A stretch of DNA of 64,000 nt from contig LNAC01000037.1 in assembly GCA_002007465.1 (NCBI GenBank), positions 515,646 through 579,645 on the forward strand. The letters are read 5' to 3'. Shown piece after piece: positions 36,220-49,303 of the stretch; the first letter of the stretch is position 1; every line of letters starts with the position of its first letter. The position numbers were made by a program, and so were the translations under genes. The notes under the pieces are model-generated. The model was not told where the DNA came from. It saw only the letters and a program-made list of their open reading frames with translations, and did not search any database. This DNA comes from Ailurus styani (lineage: Eukaryota; Chordata; Mammalia; Carnivora; Ailuridae).

Positions 36220-39200
36220 CAAGTTTTTATTTAAATTCTATTAGTTAACATATAGTGTAATATTAGTTTCAGGAGTAGAATTTGGTGGTTTATAACTTAC
36301 ATATAACACCCAGTGCATTTCACAATGCGTGCCCTCCTTAATACCCATCACACATTTACCCCATCCCACCCACCTCCCCCAAGCAACCCTCAGTCTGTTC
36401 TTTATAGTTAAGAGTCTCTTTTATGGTTTTTCTCCCTCTCATTTTTTTCTTTCCTTTATATCCATCTGTTTTGCATCTTAAATTCCACATATGAGTGAAA
36501 TTATATGGTAAAGGTCTTTCCCTGACTGACTTATTTTACTTAACATAATATGCTCTAGCTCCATACACTTCCTGCAAATGGCAAGGTTTCATTTTTCTTT
36601 ATGGGTGAATAAGGTACCATCATGTATTTATATACCACGTCTTCTTTATCCATTCATCAATCAATGAACATTTAGGCTCTTTCCATAATTTGGGTATTGT
36701 TGTTAATGCTGGCATAAACTTCAAGATGTATGTGCTCCTTCCACGTACTATTTTAGTATCCTTTGGGTAAATACTGAGTAGTCTAATTGCTAGGTGGTAG
36801 TTTGTTTTATTTTTAACTTTTTGAGGAACTTTTATATTGTTTTCCAGAGTAGTTCCACCACTTTGCATTCCCACCAACAGTGTAAGAGGGTTTGTCTTTC
36901 TCCACATCCTGGCCAACATATGTTTCCTGTGTTGTTAATTTTAGCCATTCAGACAGGTGTGAAGTAATATTTCCTTGTAGTTTTGATTTGTATTTCCCTG
37001 ATGATAAGGCATGTTGAACATCTTTTCATGTGTCTCTTAGCCATTTGTATACCTTCTTTGGAAAAATATTTATTCATGTCTTCTGCCCACTTCTTAACTG
37101 GATTTTTATTTTTAGGGTGTTGACTTTGATAAGTACTTTATAGATTTTGGACACTACCCGTTAATCAGATATGTCATTTGAAAATACCTTCTCCCATTCA
37201 GAAGTTTGACATTTAGTTTTGTTAACTGTTTACTTTGCTGTGTAGAAGCTTTTTATCTCGATGAAGTTCCAATAGTTGATTTTTTCTTTTGTTTCCCTTG
37301 CCTTCAGGAGAGGTGTCTAGTAAGAAGTCATTATGGCTGATGTCAAAGAGGTTGCTGCCCGTGTTCTCCTTTAGGATTTTGATGGTTTCTTGTCTCACAT
37401 TTAGGTTTTCATCCATTTTGATTTTATTTCTGTGTATGGTGTAATAAAGTGCTCCAGTTTCATTCTTTTGCATGTTGTTGTCCAGTTTTCCCAACACCAT
37501 TTGTTGAAGAGACTGCTTTTTTTTTCCCATTGGATATTCTTTCTTGCTTTGCCAAATATTAGTTGACCATATAGTCATAGGTCCATTTCTAGATTTTTCT
37601 ATTTGGCTCCATTGATATGTGTCTGTTTTTGCACCAGTATCATACTGTCTTCATGACTCCAGCTTTGTAATATAGCTTGAAGTCCAGGATTCTGATGCCT
37701 CCAGCTCTGCTTTTCTTTTTCAAGATTGCTTTGGCTATTCAGGGTCTTTTATAGTTCCATAGAAATTTTCGGACTGTTCTAGCTCTGTAAAAATTTCTTG
37801 TGGTATAGTGATAAGGATTACATCAAATACCTATATTGCTTTGGGCAGTATAGACATTCTAACAATATTCAACTTCTAATCCATGAGTGTGTAATGTTTT
37901 TCCATTTTTTGCATCATATTCAATTTCTTTAATCAGTGTTCTATAGTTTTTAGAATACAGATCTTTTGCTTCTTTGGTTAGGTTTATTCCTACTTATGTT
38001 TTTCGTTGTAATTTCAAGTGGGATAAATTACTTGATTTGTTTCTGCTGCTTCCTTAATGGTGTATAGAAGTCCAGGACATTCTGTATGTTGATTTTGTAT
38101 CCTGTGACTTTACTGAATTTGTATACCAGTTCTAGAAATTTTTTATGGAGTCTTTTTGGTTTCTACATAGAAAAACATATCATCTGGGAATGATGAAAGT
38201 TTAACTTCTTCCTTGCTGACTTGGATGCCTTTTATTTCTTTCTGTAGTTGTCTGATTGCTGAGGCTAGGACTTCTAGTACTATGTAAAATACTAATGATG
38301 AAAGTGGATATCCCTGTCATGTCCCTGATTATACAGGAAAAGTTTTTAGTTTTTCCCCATTGAGGATAATATTAGCTGTGGGTCTTTTGTATATGGCCTT
38401 TATGATGTTGAGTTATGTTCCCCTATCCCTACTTGGTTGGGGGTTTTTAAAATCAAGAATGGATTCCGCATTTTACCAATTTTTTTCTGCATCCATTGAG
38501 AGAATCATATGGTTCTTATCCTGTCTTTTATTAACATGGTGTATCACGCTGATTGATTTGTGAATATTGAACTACTCTTGCACCCCAGGAACAAATCTCA
38601 CTTGATCATTGTGAATGATTCCTTTAACCTACTGTTGGATTCAATTTGCTATTATTTTTCTGTGAATTTTTGCACCCATGTTCATCAAGGATTTTAGCCT
38701 GTAATTGTCCATTTCAGTGGGGTTTTTGTCTGGTTTTGGAATTAGGTAATGGTGACCTTGTTTCCCTTCCATTTTTTATTCTTTGGAACAGTTTTAGAAG
38801 AGTAAGTATTAACTCTTCTTTAAATGACTGGTTGAATTCCATTGGAAAGCCATCCGGCCCTGGACTTTCATTTGTTGAGAGATTTTTGATTACTGATTCA
38901 ATCTCTTTGCTTGTATGTCAGTCTACTCAACTTTTCTATTTTTTCCTGTTTCGGTTTTGTTAGCTTCTATTTTTCTAGAAATTTATCCTTTTCTTCCAGA
39001 TTGCCCAACTTGTTAGTGTTTGTGTGTGTGTATATTCTCCTATAGTTATTCATATTTCTGTGGTATTGTCTGTGATTTCTCCTCTCTCATTTGTGATGTT
39101 ACTTATTCGGGTCCTTTCTCTTTCCATTTTGATAAGTATGACTAGGCGTTTATCAATTTTATTGATTCTTTTAAAGAATCAGCACCTATTTTCATTTGTC

Positions 39201-39548
39201 TGTTCTACTGTTTTATTGTTGTTGTCATCGTTATCTCTATCACTTGTTTTCCTGCCTTAATTTCTATTATTTCCCTTCTTCTCCTGGCTTTAGGCTTCAC
39301 TTCCTGTTATTTTTCTAGGTCCCTTACGTGTAAGGTTAGGTTTTATACTAGAGATGTTCTTGCTTCTTGAATTAGGCCTGTATTGCTATATATTTCCCTT
39401 ATATGACTGCTTTTGGATCATTCTGCTTTCAGTTTCATTTATTTCTATATATATTTTATTGTTCTTTATATTCCTGGTTAACCCATTCATTCTTTAGTAG
39501 GATGTTCTGTATTCTCCATGTATTTCCGATCTTCCCATTTTTTTTCTT
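36220..39548 (-). mobile_element. 5'-truncated L1 (reverse)
   Basis: Reverse L1 from its 3' end (ttagttaacatatagtgtaa near 36240) through the ORF2 C-terminal region, RT and into the endonuclease, where it stops at about 39548. C-terminal blocks are clear at 36620-36919 and 37222-37578 ([20 protein letters not shown]). Stops and shifts are frequent. The truncation in the endonuclease is the usual result of incomplete reverse transcription. Confidence 0.88.
37222..37578 (-). pseudogene. L1 ORF2 C-terminal block
   Basis: A 118-codon open stretch of ORF2 C-terminal domain read on the minus strand, partly in a shifted frame: [20 protein letters not shown] is a frameshifted form of the usual [16 protein letters not shown] segment, while later residues ([32 protein letters not shown]) are partly in the native frame. 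It is one of the longest readable pieces of this element, but has no start of its own and no function. Confidence 0.75.
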
Positions 39549-39713
39549 GTTGTTGACAATGTATAACATTTGTAGATGAGAAAAGTAAACCTGAGAGAGA
39601 ATAAATAAATTTGCTAAAGAGGGGCATAAAGGTAACAAGGTTATAGGACTGATTTTTAAGGAAGTATTTTTTTTACAATGAGTTTCTTTTTTGACTTGAA
39701 AAGGTATGTGGAG

Positions 39714-39916
39714 GGGCACCAGGGTGGCTCAGTGGGTTAAAGCCTCTGCCTTCGGCTCAGGTCATGGTCTCAGGGTCCTGGGATCAAGTCCCACATCAGG
39801 CTTTCTGCTCAGCAGGGATGCTGCTTCCTCCTCTCTCTGCCTGCCTCTCTGCCTACTTGTGATCTCTCTCTCTCTCTCTCTCTCTGTCAAATAAATAAAT
39901 AAAATCTTTAAAAAAA
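39714..39916 (+). mobile_element. CAN-SINE (sense orientation)
   Basis: Complete sense CAN-SINE with (CT)n and AAAT tail. Perfect 16-bp duplication gaaaaggtatgtggag at 39698-39713 and 39917-39932. Confidence 0.97.
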
Positions 39917-39932
39917 GAAAAGGTATGTGGAG

Positions 39933-40214
39933 AGAGAGCTAACAATGATTAAATTTGAAATGGCTTCCAAGGTGTGCATTTCATAAAATAATTGAAACGT
40001 GGTGACAAGAGAGATTATCCAGGTTTTCATCCCTACCCACTTAATTACAAGAAAAAAAATAAGTCCAGAAAAATGCATTGGCTATATGAATGTGGAATTT
40101 CAGGAAAGGAATATTACCATTGACAGAAAAACATTGTAAATAATAAGAGGGCTGATCAATCAAAATGAAATAATTATCTAAATTCAGTAAGATCCTAATT
40201 CTTACCTCTTAAAT
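39933..40214. other. Unassigned sequence
   Basis: AT-rich; no gene or repeat recognised. Together with 39549-39697 it forms a small patch between two L1s. Confidence 0.45.
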
Positions 40215-42180
40215 ATATGGATCAAAAATTGATACAGTAGGAGATGTGAGCAAGACGGTAAACTGTAAATTTCCAGGCCTATGTTCCCCTTAGAAACATT
40301 AAGTAAATTACAAAAAAAAAACTAAATTAACTTCATAGTAACTTTGGAAATCATTTTGAATTCTACAGCAACCAAACACACAACCAAGAAAAGATACATT
40401 GAACATTGTAAAACATTTTGTTTTGCTTTTACTCCACTTTGCTTCACAGCCTTTCTGATGTGCTGCAGGATGGTTTGCTGGTAGGAGATTCCCAATCTTT
40501 AGCTCCCTTCTGTAAACCAGACAGACTAAAATGGACCAAATTTGCAATGTTCTAATTTGTTTGCAGGCTTCCTGAGGAATTGGTCTCTCTGAAGCCTAAC
40601 TTGGAGTTCAAATGGCCCAAAGTATTTGAAATCTCAAACTATGGGAGACACAGCAGCATGATTCATAAATGCTACAGGTAAATAGTCTCACAAACAAAGG
40701 GGATGAAAGACCACTGATTGAAATGCACAAGAGAATATCTAAGTTGTTAGAAAGAAAGTTATGATCCTTTGAAAAATCAAGACATTTAAATGAAGAAATG
40801 CTTAAGAAGAATTGGAGAAACTGCACATATGCCCAGGGATGGCACATGCACAGAATAGGCCAGAGAAGATTATAAGTCTTCATGGCTGGAATATTAGTGA
40901 AAATCTTTCAATGCATGGAACCAGTCTACAAAGGTTTTAAAAAGTAGAATTTTTTCAAGATGCCCATTATTTAATAAATGATCACAATTCTTACAAAAGA
41001 AATAGGAAAGCATAACCTGTTAAAGTTAAAGGAACATAATAAAATTTTATAAATTTTTGTAAATGATCTGTGAAGAAAGTCTTTAGATATACTATACAAA
41101 GCCTTTTTAAAAACTGTCTTAAATATGGTCAAGAAGCTAAAGGAATAAACAAACAAACAAACAAAAACTTAAGTATATCAGGAAAATAATACATAAATAT
41201 AACAAGAATATTGACAAAGAGATAGAAATTACAAAAATGGCCAAACATGAGTTCTAGAACTGTAAAATACAATAACTGAATTGAAAAATTCACTAGAGTG
41301 GTTCAACATCAGATTCAAATAAGCAGAAGAAAGAATGAATGGACCTGAAGACAGGTAATTGCAAATTATCAATTCAGACAAGTGAAAAGAAAAAAATAAA
41401 TAAAAGTGAAAAGAATTTATGTGACACCATTAAAAAGATAGATATACACATTATGGTAGCCCCAAGAGTAGAGATAAAAGAGCAAAGAAAATTATTAAGA
41501 AAAAAATGTCAGAAATTCCAATAATTAGAGAAAAGCACAAATATAGAAATACAACAAAAATCAAAAACTAAAAAGTAGCATAAATACAAGACACCTAAAC
41601 TGAGACATTATAATCAAGATGTCAACAGCCAAATATAAAGAATTTTGAAAGCAGGGAGAGAATAAAGATCATTGTGTAAAAGTATTCCTCAATAATATTA
41701 TTAGATTTATAAGCACAAACATTTCAGGACCAAAGAGAGTGGGATAAAACATTTAAAGTGCTGAAAGAAAAAAATATAAGATCATAAATTCAAAATTCTA
41801 AATATGGAAAATCCAGATTAAAATTAACAAAATTAATTAACAAAAGCAGTGGGAGTTTATTATTACTTATTCTGCATTACTATAAATGCTGAAAGGAATC
41901 CTTCAAGTTGAAATGAAAAAATGTCAGAGAAAAACTAGAAGACATATATATAAATTTTGTAATAAAGGTAAATACAGAACTGAATATAAAAACAAATATT
42001 GTAATTTTGGCTCATAACAAAATTGTTTATTCTACAGGATTTAAAGTAAAATCATAAAATAATGATAAATCTATTTTAACATAACCTATTTAATTAAAGA
42101 TGTAATTTGTGACCTGAAAAACATAAAGGAGGGTTGAGCTATAAAAGTAGTTTTAACGAGATTGAATTTAAGTTGATATT
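40215..42180 (+). mobile_element. Ancient L1: 5' region, ORF1 and spacer (sense)
   Basis: Very diverged L1 in sense orientation. The start (gagcaagacggtaaactg near 40238) resembles an old L1 5' terminus. From about 41110 the text follows ORF1: coiled coil (ttgaaaaattcactagagtg), RRM (cattatggtagccccaagag), RNA-binding part (gaattttgaaagcagggaga) and C-terminus (ggaatccttcaagttgaaat). It then follows the ORF1-ORF2 spacer to about 42180 (tgtaatttgtgacctg). ORF2 is missing because the next L1 starts there. Likely a pre-carnivore L1M-type copy. Confidence 0.7.
41110..41930 (+). pseudogene. Ancient L1 ORF1 remnant
   Basis: ORF1 of the ancient L1, recognisable by the order of its blocks but with stops and shifts throughout. 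The 61-codon frame at 41339-41524 covers part of the coiled coil to the start of the RRM (TIKKIDIHIMVAPRVEIKE, parallel to the usual NIRIMGVPEG motif). Non-functional. Confidence 0.65.
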
Positions 42181-42185
42181 TGCTT

Positions 42186-42218
<33 letters not shown>

Positions 42219-42499
42219 CAGTGATCCAAGATTCATTGCTTATTCACCACACCCAGTGCTCCATGAAATACATGCATTCCTTAATACCTACCGCCAGGCT
42301 CACCTATCCCCCCTCTCCTCTCCCCTCCATAACCCTCAGTGTGTTTCTCAGAGTCCACAGTCTCTCGTGGTTCATCTCCCCTTCTGATTTACCCCAATTC
42401 ACTTTTCCTTCCCTTGCCCTAGAGTCCTCCATTTTATGCCTTATGTTCCACAAGTAAGTGAAACCATATGATAATTGAATGACTCTGCTTGACTTATTT

Positions 42500-45400
42500 C
42501 ACTCAGCATAATCTCCTCCAGACCCGTTCATGTTGATACAAAAGTTGGGTATTCATTCTTTCTGATGGCTAAGTAATATTCCATTGTATATATGGACCAC
42601 ATCTTCTTTATCCACTCACCTGTTGAACGGTATCTCAGCTCTTTCCACAGTTTGGTGATTGTGGACATTACTGCTCTGAACTTTGGGGTAAATGCCCAGT
42701 AGTGCAATTGCAGGGTCATACGGTAGATCTATTTTTAATTTTTTGAGGAATCTCCACATTGTTTTTCAAAGTGGTTGCACCAAATTTCATTCCCACCAAC
42801 AGTGTTAGAGGGTTCCCCTTTCTCCACATCCTCTCCAACACTTGTTGTTTCCTGTCTTGTTGATTTTGGTCATTCTAACCTGTGTAAGATGGTATCTCAA
42901 TGTGGTATTGATTTGAGTTTCCCTGATGGCTAGTGATGATGAACATTTTTTCATGTGTCTGTTGACCATTTGTATGTCTTCTTTGGAAAAGTGTCTTTTC
43001 ATGTCTTCTGCCCACTTTTTGACATGATTATTTGTTCTTTGGGCATTGAGCTTGATTATTTGTTCTTTGAGCATTGAGTTCTTTATAGATCTTGGATATC
43101 AGCCCTCTGTAGTTTCATTTGCGAATATCTCCTCCCATTCCATGGGTTGCCTCTTTGTTTTGTTGGGTGTTTCCTTTATCTTGATGAAGTCCCAAAACTT
43201 CATTTTAGCTTCGTTTCCTTTGCCTTTGGAGATGTATCTTGAAAGAAGTTGCTGTAGCCGATGTCAATGAAGTTGCTGCCTATGTTCTCCTCTAGAATTT
43301 TGATAGATTCCTGCCTAACATTGAGGTTTTCATTTATTTTGAGTTTATATTTGTGTATGGTGTGAGAGAATGGTCAAGTTTCATTCTTCTATACATAGCT
43401 GTCCAATTATCCCAACCAATTTATTGAAGAGACTGTCTTTTTTCCACTGGATATTTTTTCCTGTTTTGTCGAAGATTATTTGATCATAAAGTTGAGGGTC
43501 TGTATCTGGACTCTCCACTCTGTTCCATTGGTCTATCTGTCTGTTTTTGTGCCAGTTCCATGCTGTCTTGGTGATCACAGCTTTGTAGTAAAGCTTGAAA
43601 TCAGGCAACGTGATGCCCTCAGCTTTGTTTTTCTTTTTCAACATTTATTTAGTGATTTGGGGTCTTTTCTGGTTCCATAGAAATTTGAGGATTGTTTGTT
43701 CCAGCACTTTGAAAAATGCCAGTGGAAGTTTGATTGGGATGGCATTGAAAGTATAGATTTCTCTGGGCAGTATAGACATTTTAACAATGTTTATTCTTCC
43801 AATCCACGAGCATGGAATACTTTCCATCTTTTTGTATCTTCTTCAATTTCTTTCATGAGTGTTCTGTAGTTCCTGGGGTACAGATCCTAGACCTCTTTGG
43901 TTAGTTTTTTTCCAAAGTATCTTATGGTTCTGGGTGCTATAGTAAATGGAATCGATTCTCTAATTTCCTTTTCTATATTTTCATTACTAGTGTATTAGAA
44001 ACCAACTGATTCTGTGCATTGATTTTGTATTCTGCCACATTACTAAATTGCTGTATAAGTTCTAGGAGTTTGGGGGTGGAGTCTTTTGGGGTTTCCATAT
44101 AAAGTATCATGTCATCTGTGAAGAGAGAGAGAGTTTGACTTCTTCTTTGCCAAATTGAAAAAGTTTTATTTCTTTTTGTCGTCTAATTGCTGTTGCTAAG
44201 ACTTCTAGTACTATGTTGAACAACAGTGGTGAGAGTGGGCATCCGTCATGTTCCTGATCTCAAGGGGAAGGCTGTCAGTTTTTCCCCATTGAGAATGATA
44301 TTTGTTGTGGGTTTTTCATAGATAGATTTTATGAAATTGAGGAATGTTCCCCCTATCCCTATACTTTGAAGAGTTTTAATCAGGAACAGATGATGTATTT
44401 TGTCAAATGCTTTTCCTGCATCAATTGAGAGGATCATGTGGTTCTTCTTTCTTCTCTTATTGATTTATTCTATCACATTGATTGATTTGTGAATGTTGAA
44501 CCACAATTTGCATCCCTGGGATAAATCCCACCTGGTCATGGTGGATAATCTTTTTAATGTAGTGTTGGATCCTATTAGCTAGTATCTTGCTGAGAATCTT
44601 GGCATCCATATTCATCAGGGATATTCGTCTGAAATTCTCCTTTTTGATGGGGTCATTGCCAGGTTTGGGGAACAAGGTAATGCTGGCTTCATAGAAAGAG
44701 TCTGGAAGCTTTCCCTCTGTTTCTATTTTTTGAAACAGCTTCAGGAAAATAGGTATTATTTCTTATTTGAATGTTTGGTAGAATTCCTCAGGGAATCTGT
44801 CCAGTCCTGGACTCTTGTTTTTTGGGAGGTTTTTGATCACCACTTCAATCTCATTGATAGATATTGGTCTATGCAGGCTGTCAGTTTCTTCCTGTTTCAG
44901 TCTTGGAAGTTTATAGATTTCCAGGAATGTATCCATTTCTTCTAGGATGCTTAACTTCTTGGCATATAGTTGTTGGTAATAGTTTCTGATGATTGTTTCT
45001 ATTTCCTTGGTGTTAGTCGTGATCTCTCCCCTTTCATTCGTAATTTTATTAATTTGAGTCCTCTCTCTTTTCTTTTGGATTAGTTTGGTCAGTGGTTTAT
45101 CAATCTTATTAATTCTTTCAAAGAACCAGTTTCTAGTTTCCTTGATGTGCTCTACTGCATCTCTAGTTTCTAACACATTGAACTCTGCTCTAATCTTAAT
45201 TATTTCCCCCCCCCCTTTTTTTTTTGCATGGAGTTGCCTTAAATTGTTGTTGATTTTCTAGTTCCTTAAGGTGTAAAGAGAGTTGGTGTATTCAGGATAT
45301 TCCAATTTTTTTGAGTGAGGCTTGGATGGCTATGTATTTCCCCTTCAGGACCACCTTTCCTTTATCCCACAGGGTTTGGACTGATGTGTCTTCACTCTCA

Positions 45401-46225
45401 TAGGTTTCCATGAATTGTTTAAGGTCTTTGATTTCCTGGTTGATCCAAACATTCTTGAGTAGGATGGTCTATATCTTCCCTGTGTTTGATTTCCTTCCAC
45501 ACTTTTTCTTGTGGTTGAGTTCCAGTTCTAAGCATTGTGGTCTGAGAATATGCAGGGGATAATCTCAATCTTTTGATATCAGTTGAGCCCTGATTTGTGA
45601 CTGAGTATGTGGTCTATTCTGGACAAAGTTCCGTGTGCCCTCAAGAAGGATGAGTATTCTGTTGTTTTAGGGTGGAATGTTCTGTATATATCTATGAGGT
45701 CCATGTGGTCCAATGTATCACTCGAAGCTCTTGTTTCTTTGTTGATTTTCTGTTTAGATGATCTGTCTACTGCTGAGAGTGGTGTGTTAAGATTTCCTAC
45801 AATTAATGTATTATTATCAATAAGACTATTTTGTTTAATAGTTGGCTTATGTAGTTGGCTGCTCCCTTGTTGGGGGCATAAATATTTACAATTGTTAGAT
45901 CTTCTTGGTGGATAGACCCTTTAAGGATGATGTAGTCTCCTTCTGTATCTCTTACTGCAGTCTTTAGCTTAAAATCTACATTATCTGATGTGAGAATCGA
46001 TACCCGAGCTTTCTTTTGAGGCCCATTGGCATGAAAGATGGTTCTCCAACCCTTCACATTCAGTCTGGATATACCTTTATGTTCAAAATGTGTTTCTTGT
46101 AGACAGCGTATGGATGGGTCCTGTCGTTTTATCCAGTCTGCAACCGTATGCCTTTTTATGGGAGCATCTAGGCCATTCACATTGCGAGTGATTAATGAAA
46201 TGTAAGTTCTTATTGACATCATGTT
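42500..46225 (-). pseudogene. L1 ORF2 remnant, several long blocks
   Basis: Minus-strand ORF2 whose blocks are still easy to read. The endonuclease start at 45803-46222 (139 codons) has the catalytic-site motifs NVNGLDAPIK and QETHFEHKGI, then NIYAPNKGA. The linker at 44763-45176 (137 codons) reads [15 protein letters not shown] and [20 protein letters not shown] blocks are at 44457-44675 and 44246-44437 (motif A as [11 protein letters not shown]). C-terminal blocks are at 43645-43827 and 43381-43644. Frameshifts and stops between blocks inactivate it. It is the least decayed full ORF2 in the window. Confidence 0.9.
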
Positions 46226-46300
46226 GCCTGTGAAATCCTTGTTTCTATGTATTGTCTCTGTAATGTTCTGTTCTATATCACTCTTGGGTTCTTTGTTCTT

Positions 46301-47250
46301 TTATAGAACCCCCCTTAATATTTCTTGTAGTGTTGGCTTTTTGGTCACATAATCTTTTAGACCTTGCCAATCTTGGAAGCTCTTTATCTCTCCATCCATT
46401 CTGAATGTCAGCCTTGCTGGATAAAGTATTTTTAGCTGTATGTTCTTCTCATTTAATACCCTGAATATATCTTTCCAGTCCTTTCTGGCTTGCCAGGTTT
46501 CTGTGGACAGGTCCAATGTCATACTGATGGTCCTCCCTCTATATGTAAGGAATCCCCTCTCCCCAGCTGCCCTTAAGACCTCCTGTCTGAATTTATGATT
46601 CGTGAATCACACAATTAAGTGTCTGGGGTCTTTCTAGACTCATTGATCTTTTTTTTTTAAGAATTTTATTTATTTATTTTATTTGACACAGAGAGAGAGA
46701 TTACAAGTAGGCAGAGAGGCAGGCAGAGAGACTGGGAGAGGAGGAAGCAGGCTCCCTGCCGAGCAGGGAGCCGGATGAGGGCCTGGATCCCAGGACACTG
46801 AGATCATGACCTGAGCCGAAAGCAGAGGCTTTAACCCACTGAGCCACCCAGGCGCCCTAGACTTATTGATCTTGAGGGGGTGTCCTCTCTGTCTCTAGGT
46901 CATGAACATTTGTTCCATTCCTCAAATTAGGGAAATTTTCATCCATTATTTGATCAACCACCTCTTCTAGTCTTCTCTCTTTCTCCACCCACTCAGGGAT
47001 CCCAATAATTCTGACATTGGAACATTTCATGGTGTCATTTATTTCCCTAATTCTATTTTCATGGCTTCTAATTTTTTTGTTCCATTCCTCCTCCTGATCC
47101 TGCTTCTCTACCAGCTTATCTTCTAGATCACTAATTCGATCTTCTGCCTCAGCTATACTAGCTGTTAGAATATTTAGATCAGATTTATCTCCTTGATAGT
47201 ATTTTTGACTTCCACCAGATCACTCTCACTTCCGCCCTTAGAGAGCTTTC
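46301..47250 (-). pseudogene. L1 ORF1 remnant, interrupted by a SINE
   Basis: Minus-strand ORF1. The C-terminal block at 46301-46522 reads RILNEKNIQLKILYPARL-like text and then RMDGEIKSFQDWQGLKDYVT. After the SINE (46651-46857) the RRM and coiled-coil parts continue to 47250, where the element ends within the N-terminal half. It was therefore truncated before the ORF1 start. Confidence 0.8.
46651..46857 (-). mobile_element. CAN-SINE (reverse orientation)
   Basis: Complete reverse CAN-SINE with a 16-bp duplication: tagactcattgatctt (46635-46650) and tagacttattgatctt (46858-46873), one mismatch. Confidence 0.96.
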
Positions 47251-48960
47251 ATTTTCTTTTTTTAAGATCGCTTTTGTGATTCAGGGTATTTTTGGTCCAT
47301 GCAAATTTTAGAACTTTTTGTTCTAGCTCTGCGAAAAATGTTAGTGTTATTTTCATAAGGATTGCATTACATGTGTAGATTGCTTTGGGTAATATAGACA
47401 TTTTAACAATATTCTTCCAATCCAGTAGCACGGGATGTTTTTTTCTTTTTTTTTTCTTTTCTATTTGATTGTGTCGTTTTCAACTTATTTTGTCAGTGTT
47501 CTATAGTTTTCACAGAACAGATTTTTTTCCTCTTTGCTCAGGTTTGTTCCTAGGTATATTATAATTTCTGGTGCGATAATAAATGGAATTGATTTCTTTT
47601 TTTCTTTTTCTACTGCTTCATTATTGGTGTAGAGGAATGAAACAGATTTCTCTATATTGATTTTGTATCCTGTGAGTTTATTGAATTCATGTATCAGTTA
47701 TAGAAATTATTTGGCAGAGTATTACAGGTTTTCTAGAGAGTATCATGTCCTCTCTGAATAGTGAATGTTTGACTTCTTCCTGGCTGATTTGGATGCCTTT
47801 TATTTGTGTTTGTTGTCTGATTGCTAGGATTTGGACTTCCATTTCTATGTTAAATAACAGTGGTGAGAGTAGGCATCCCCATCTTGCTCCTGACCTTGGA
47901 GGAAACTCTCTCAGGTTTTCTCCATTGAGGATGATATTAACTGTGGGTCATTCATATATGGCCTTTATGATGTTGAGGCACGTTCCCTCTATCCCTACTT
48001 TGTTGAGTGTTTTTACTAAGAATACATGTTGTATTTTGTCATAATGCTTTTTCTGCACCTACTGAGAAGATCATATGGTTTTTGTGATTTTTTTTATCAA
48101 TGTGGTTTATCACATTGGTTGATTTGCAAATACTGAATCACCCTTGCAGCCCAGGAATAAATCTCACTTGACTGTGGTGAATAATCCTTTGAATGTACTT
48201 TTGTATTCAATTTGCTAGTATTTTGTTGAGAATATTTTCAAATATGTTCATTAGAGATATTGGTCTCTAATTCTCTTCTAGTGGAGTCTTTGTCTGGTTT
48301 TGGAATAAGGGTAATGTTGGCTTCATAGAATGAGTTTGGAAATTTTCTTTCCATTTCCAGTTTTTTGGATGTTTTAGAAGAATGGGTATTAACTCTTCTT
48401 TAAATGTTTGTTAAAATTCCCCTGGGAAGTCATCTGACACTGTACTTTTGTTTTTTGGAGGTTGGTTGGTGGTTTATGTATTTATGTATTTATTTATTTA
48501 TATCTATTTATTACTGATTCAATTTTGTTGCTGTTTATTGGTCTGTTCAAGTTTCCTATTTCTTCTTGTTTCAGATTTTGTAGTTTATATGTTTCTAGGA
48601 ATTCATCCATTTCTTCTAGATTGGCCAATTTGTTGGCTTCTAATTTTTGATAATATTATGATATAATTGTTTCTATTTCTGTGATGTTGGTTTTAATCTC
48701 TCCTCTTTCATTTGTGATTTTATTTATTTGAATCTTTTCTCACTTTGATAAGTCTAGCTAGAGGTTTACCAGTTTTATTGATTCTTTCAAAGAACCAGTT
48801 CCTAGTTTCATTTATCTGTTGTACTGTGTTTTGTTTGTTTTTATATCATTTGTTTCTGCTCTAGTCTTTATTATTTCCCTTCTTTGCTGGCGTTAGACTT
48901 TATTTGTTGTTCTTTTTCTAGCTCCTTTATATATAAGCTAAGGTTGGCAATTTGAGATTT

Positions 48961-49303
48961 TTCTTGCTTTTTGAAGTAGGCCTAAGTATTAATATACTAT
49001 AATATAATAATTATAGTATATAATATTATATTATAATATGTAATATATATTATGTAATATATGTATATATTATGTGATATATAATAGGTAATATTATAAT
49101 ATAATATTATATAGTATAAGTATTATATACTTTCTTGATTTTTGAGGTAGGCTTAAGTATTAATATAATATAATAATTATATACAAAATTATGTTATAAT
49201 ATGTAATATATTATGTATTGCATATGTATATATATTATGTAATATATAATATTTAATATTATAATATTATATTATATGATGTAAGTATTATATACTTTCC
49301 TCT
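48961..49303. repeat. Two tandem copies of a 171-bp AT-rich unit
   Basis: Unit 1 (48961-49131) and unit 2 (49132 to about 49303) each start with an L1-derived segment (ttcttgctttttgaagtagg against ttcttgatttttgaggtagg). Each continues as nearly pure A/T sequence rich in ATAATATTAT-type palindromes and ends taagtattatatac. The duplication lies inside the endonuclease-RT linker of a reverse L1. Confidence 0.9.

Larger units (their letters stand above)
42185..47255 (-). mobile_element. Younger L1, 5'-truncated in ORF1 (reverse)
   Basis: Relatively well-preserved reverse L1: AAAT/T-rich tail (42185-42220), carnivore 3' end (caccacacccagtgctccat), ORF2 (about 42500-46225), spacer and most of ORF1 (to about 47255, with a SINE inside). 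It is flanked on the left by a plus-strand ancient L1 and on the right by the middle of ORF2 of another reverse L1, with no duplication I can support. The insertion may therefore have been accompanied by a deletion. Confidence 0.88.
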
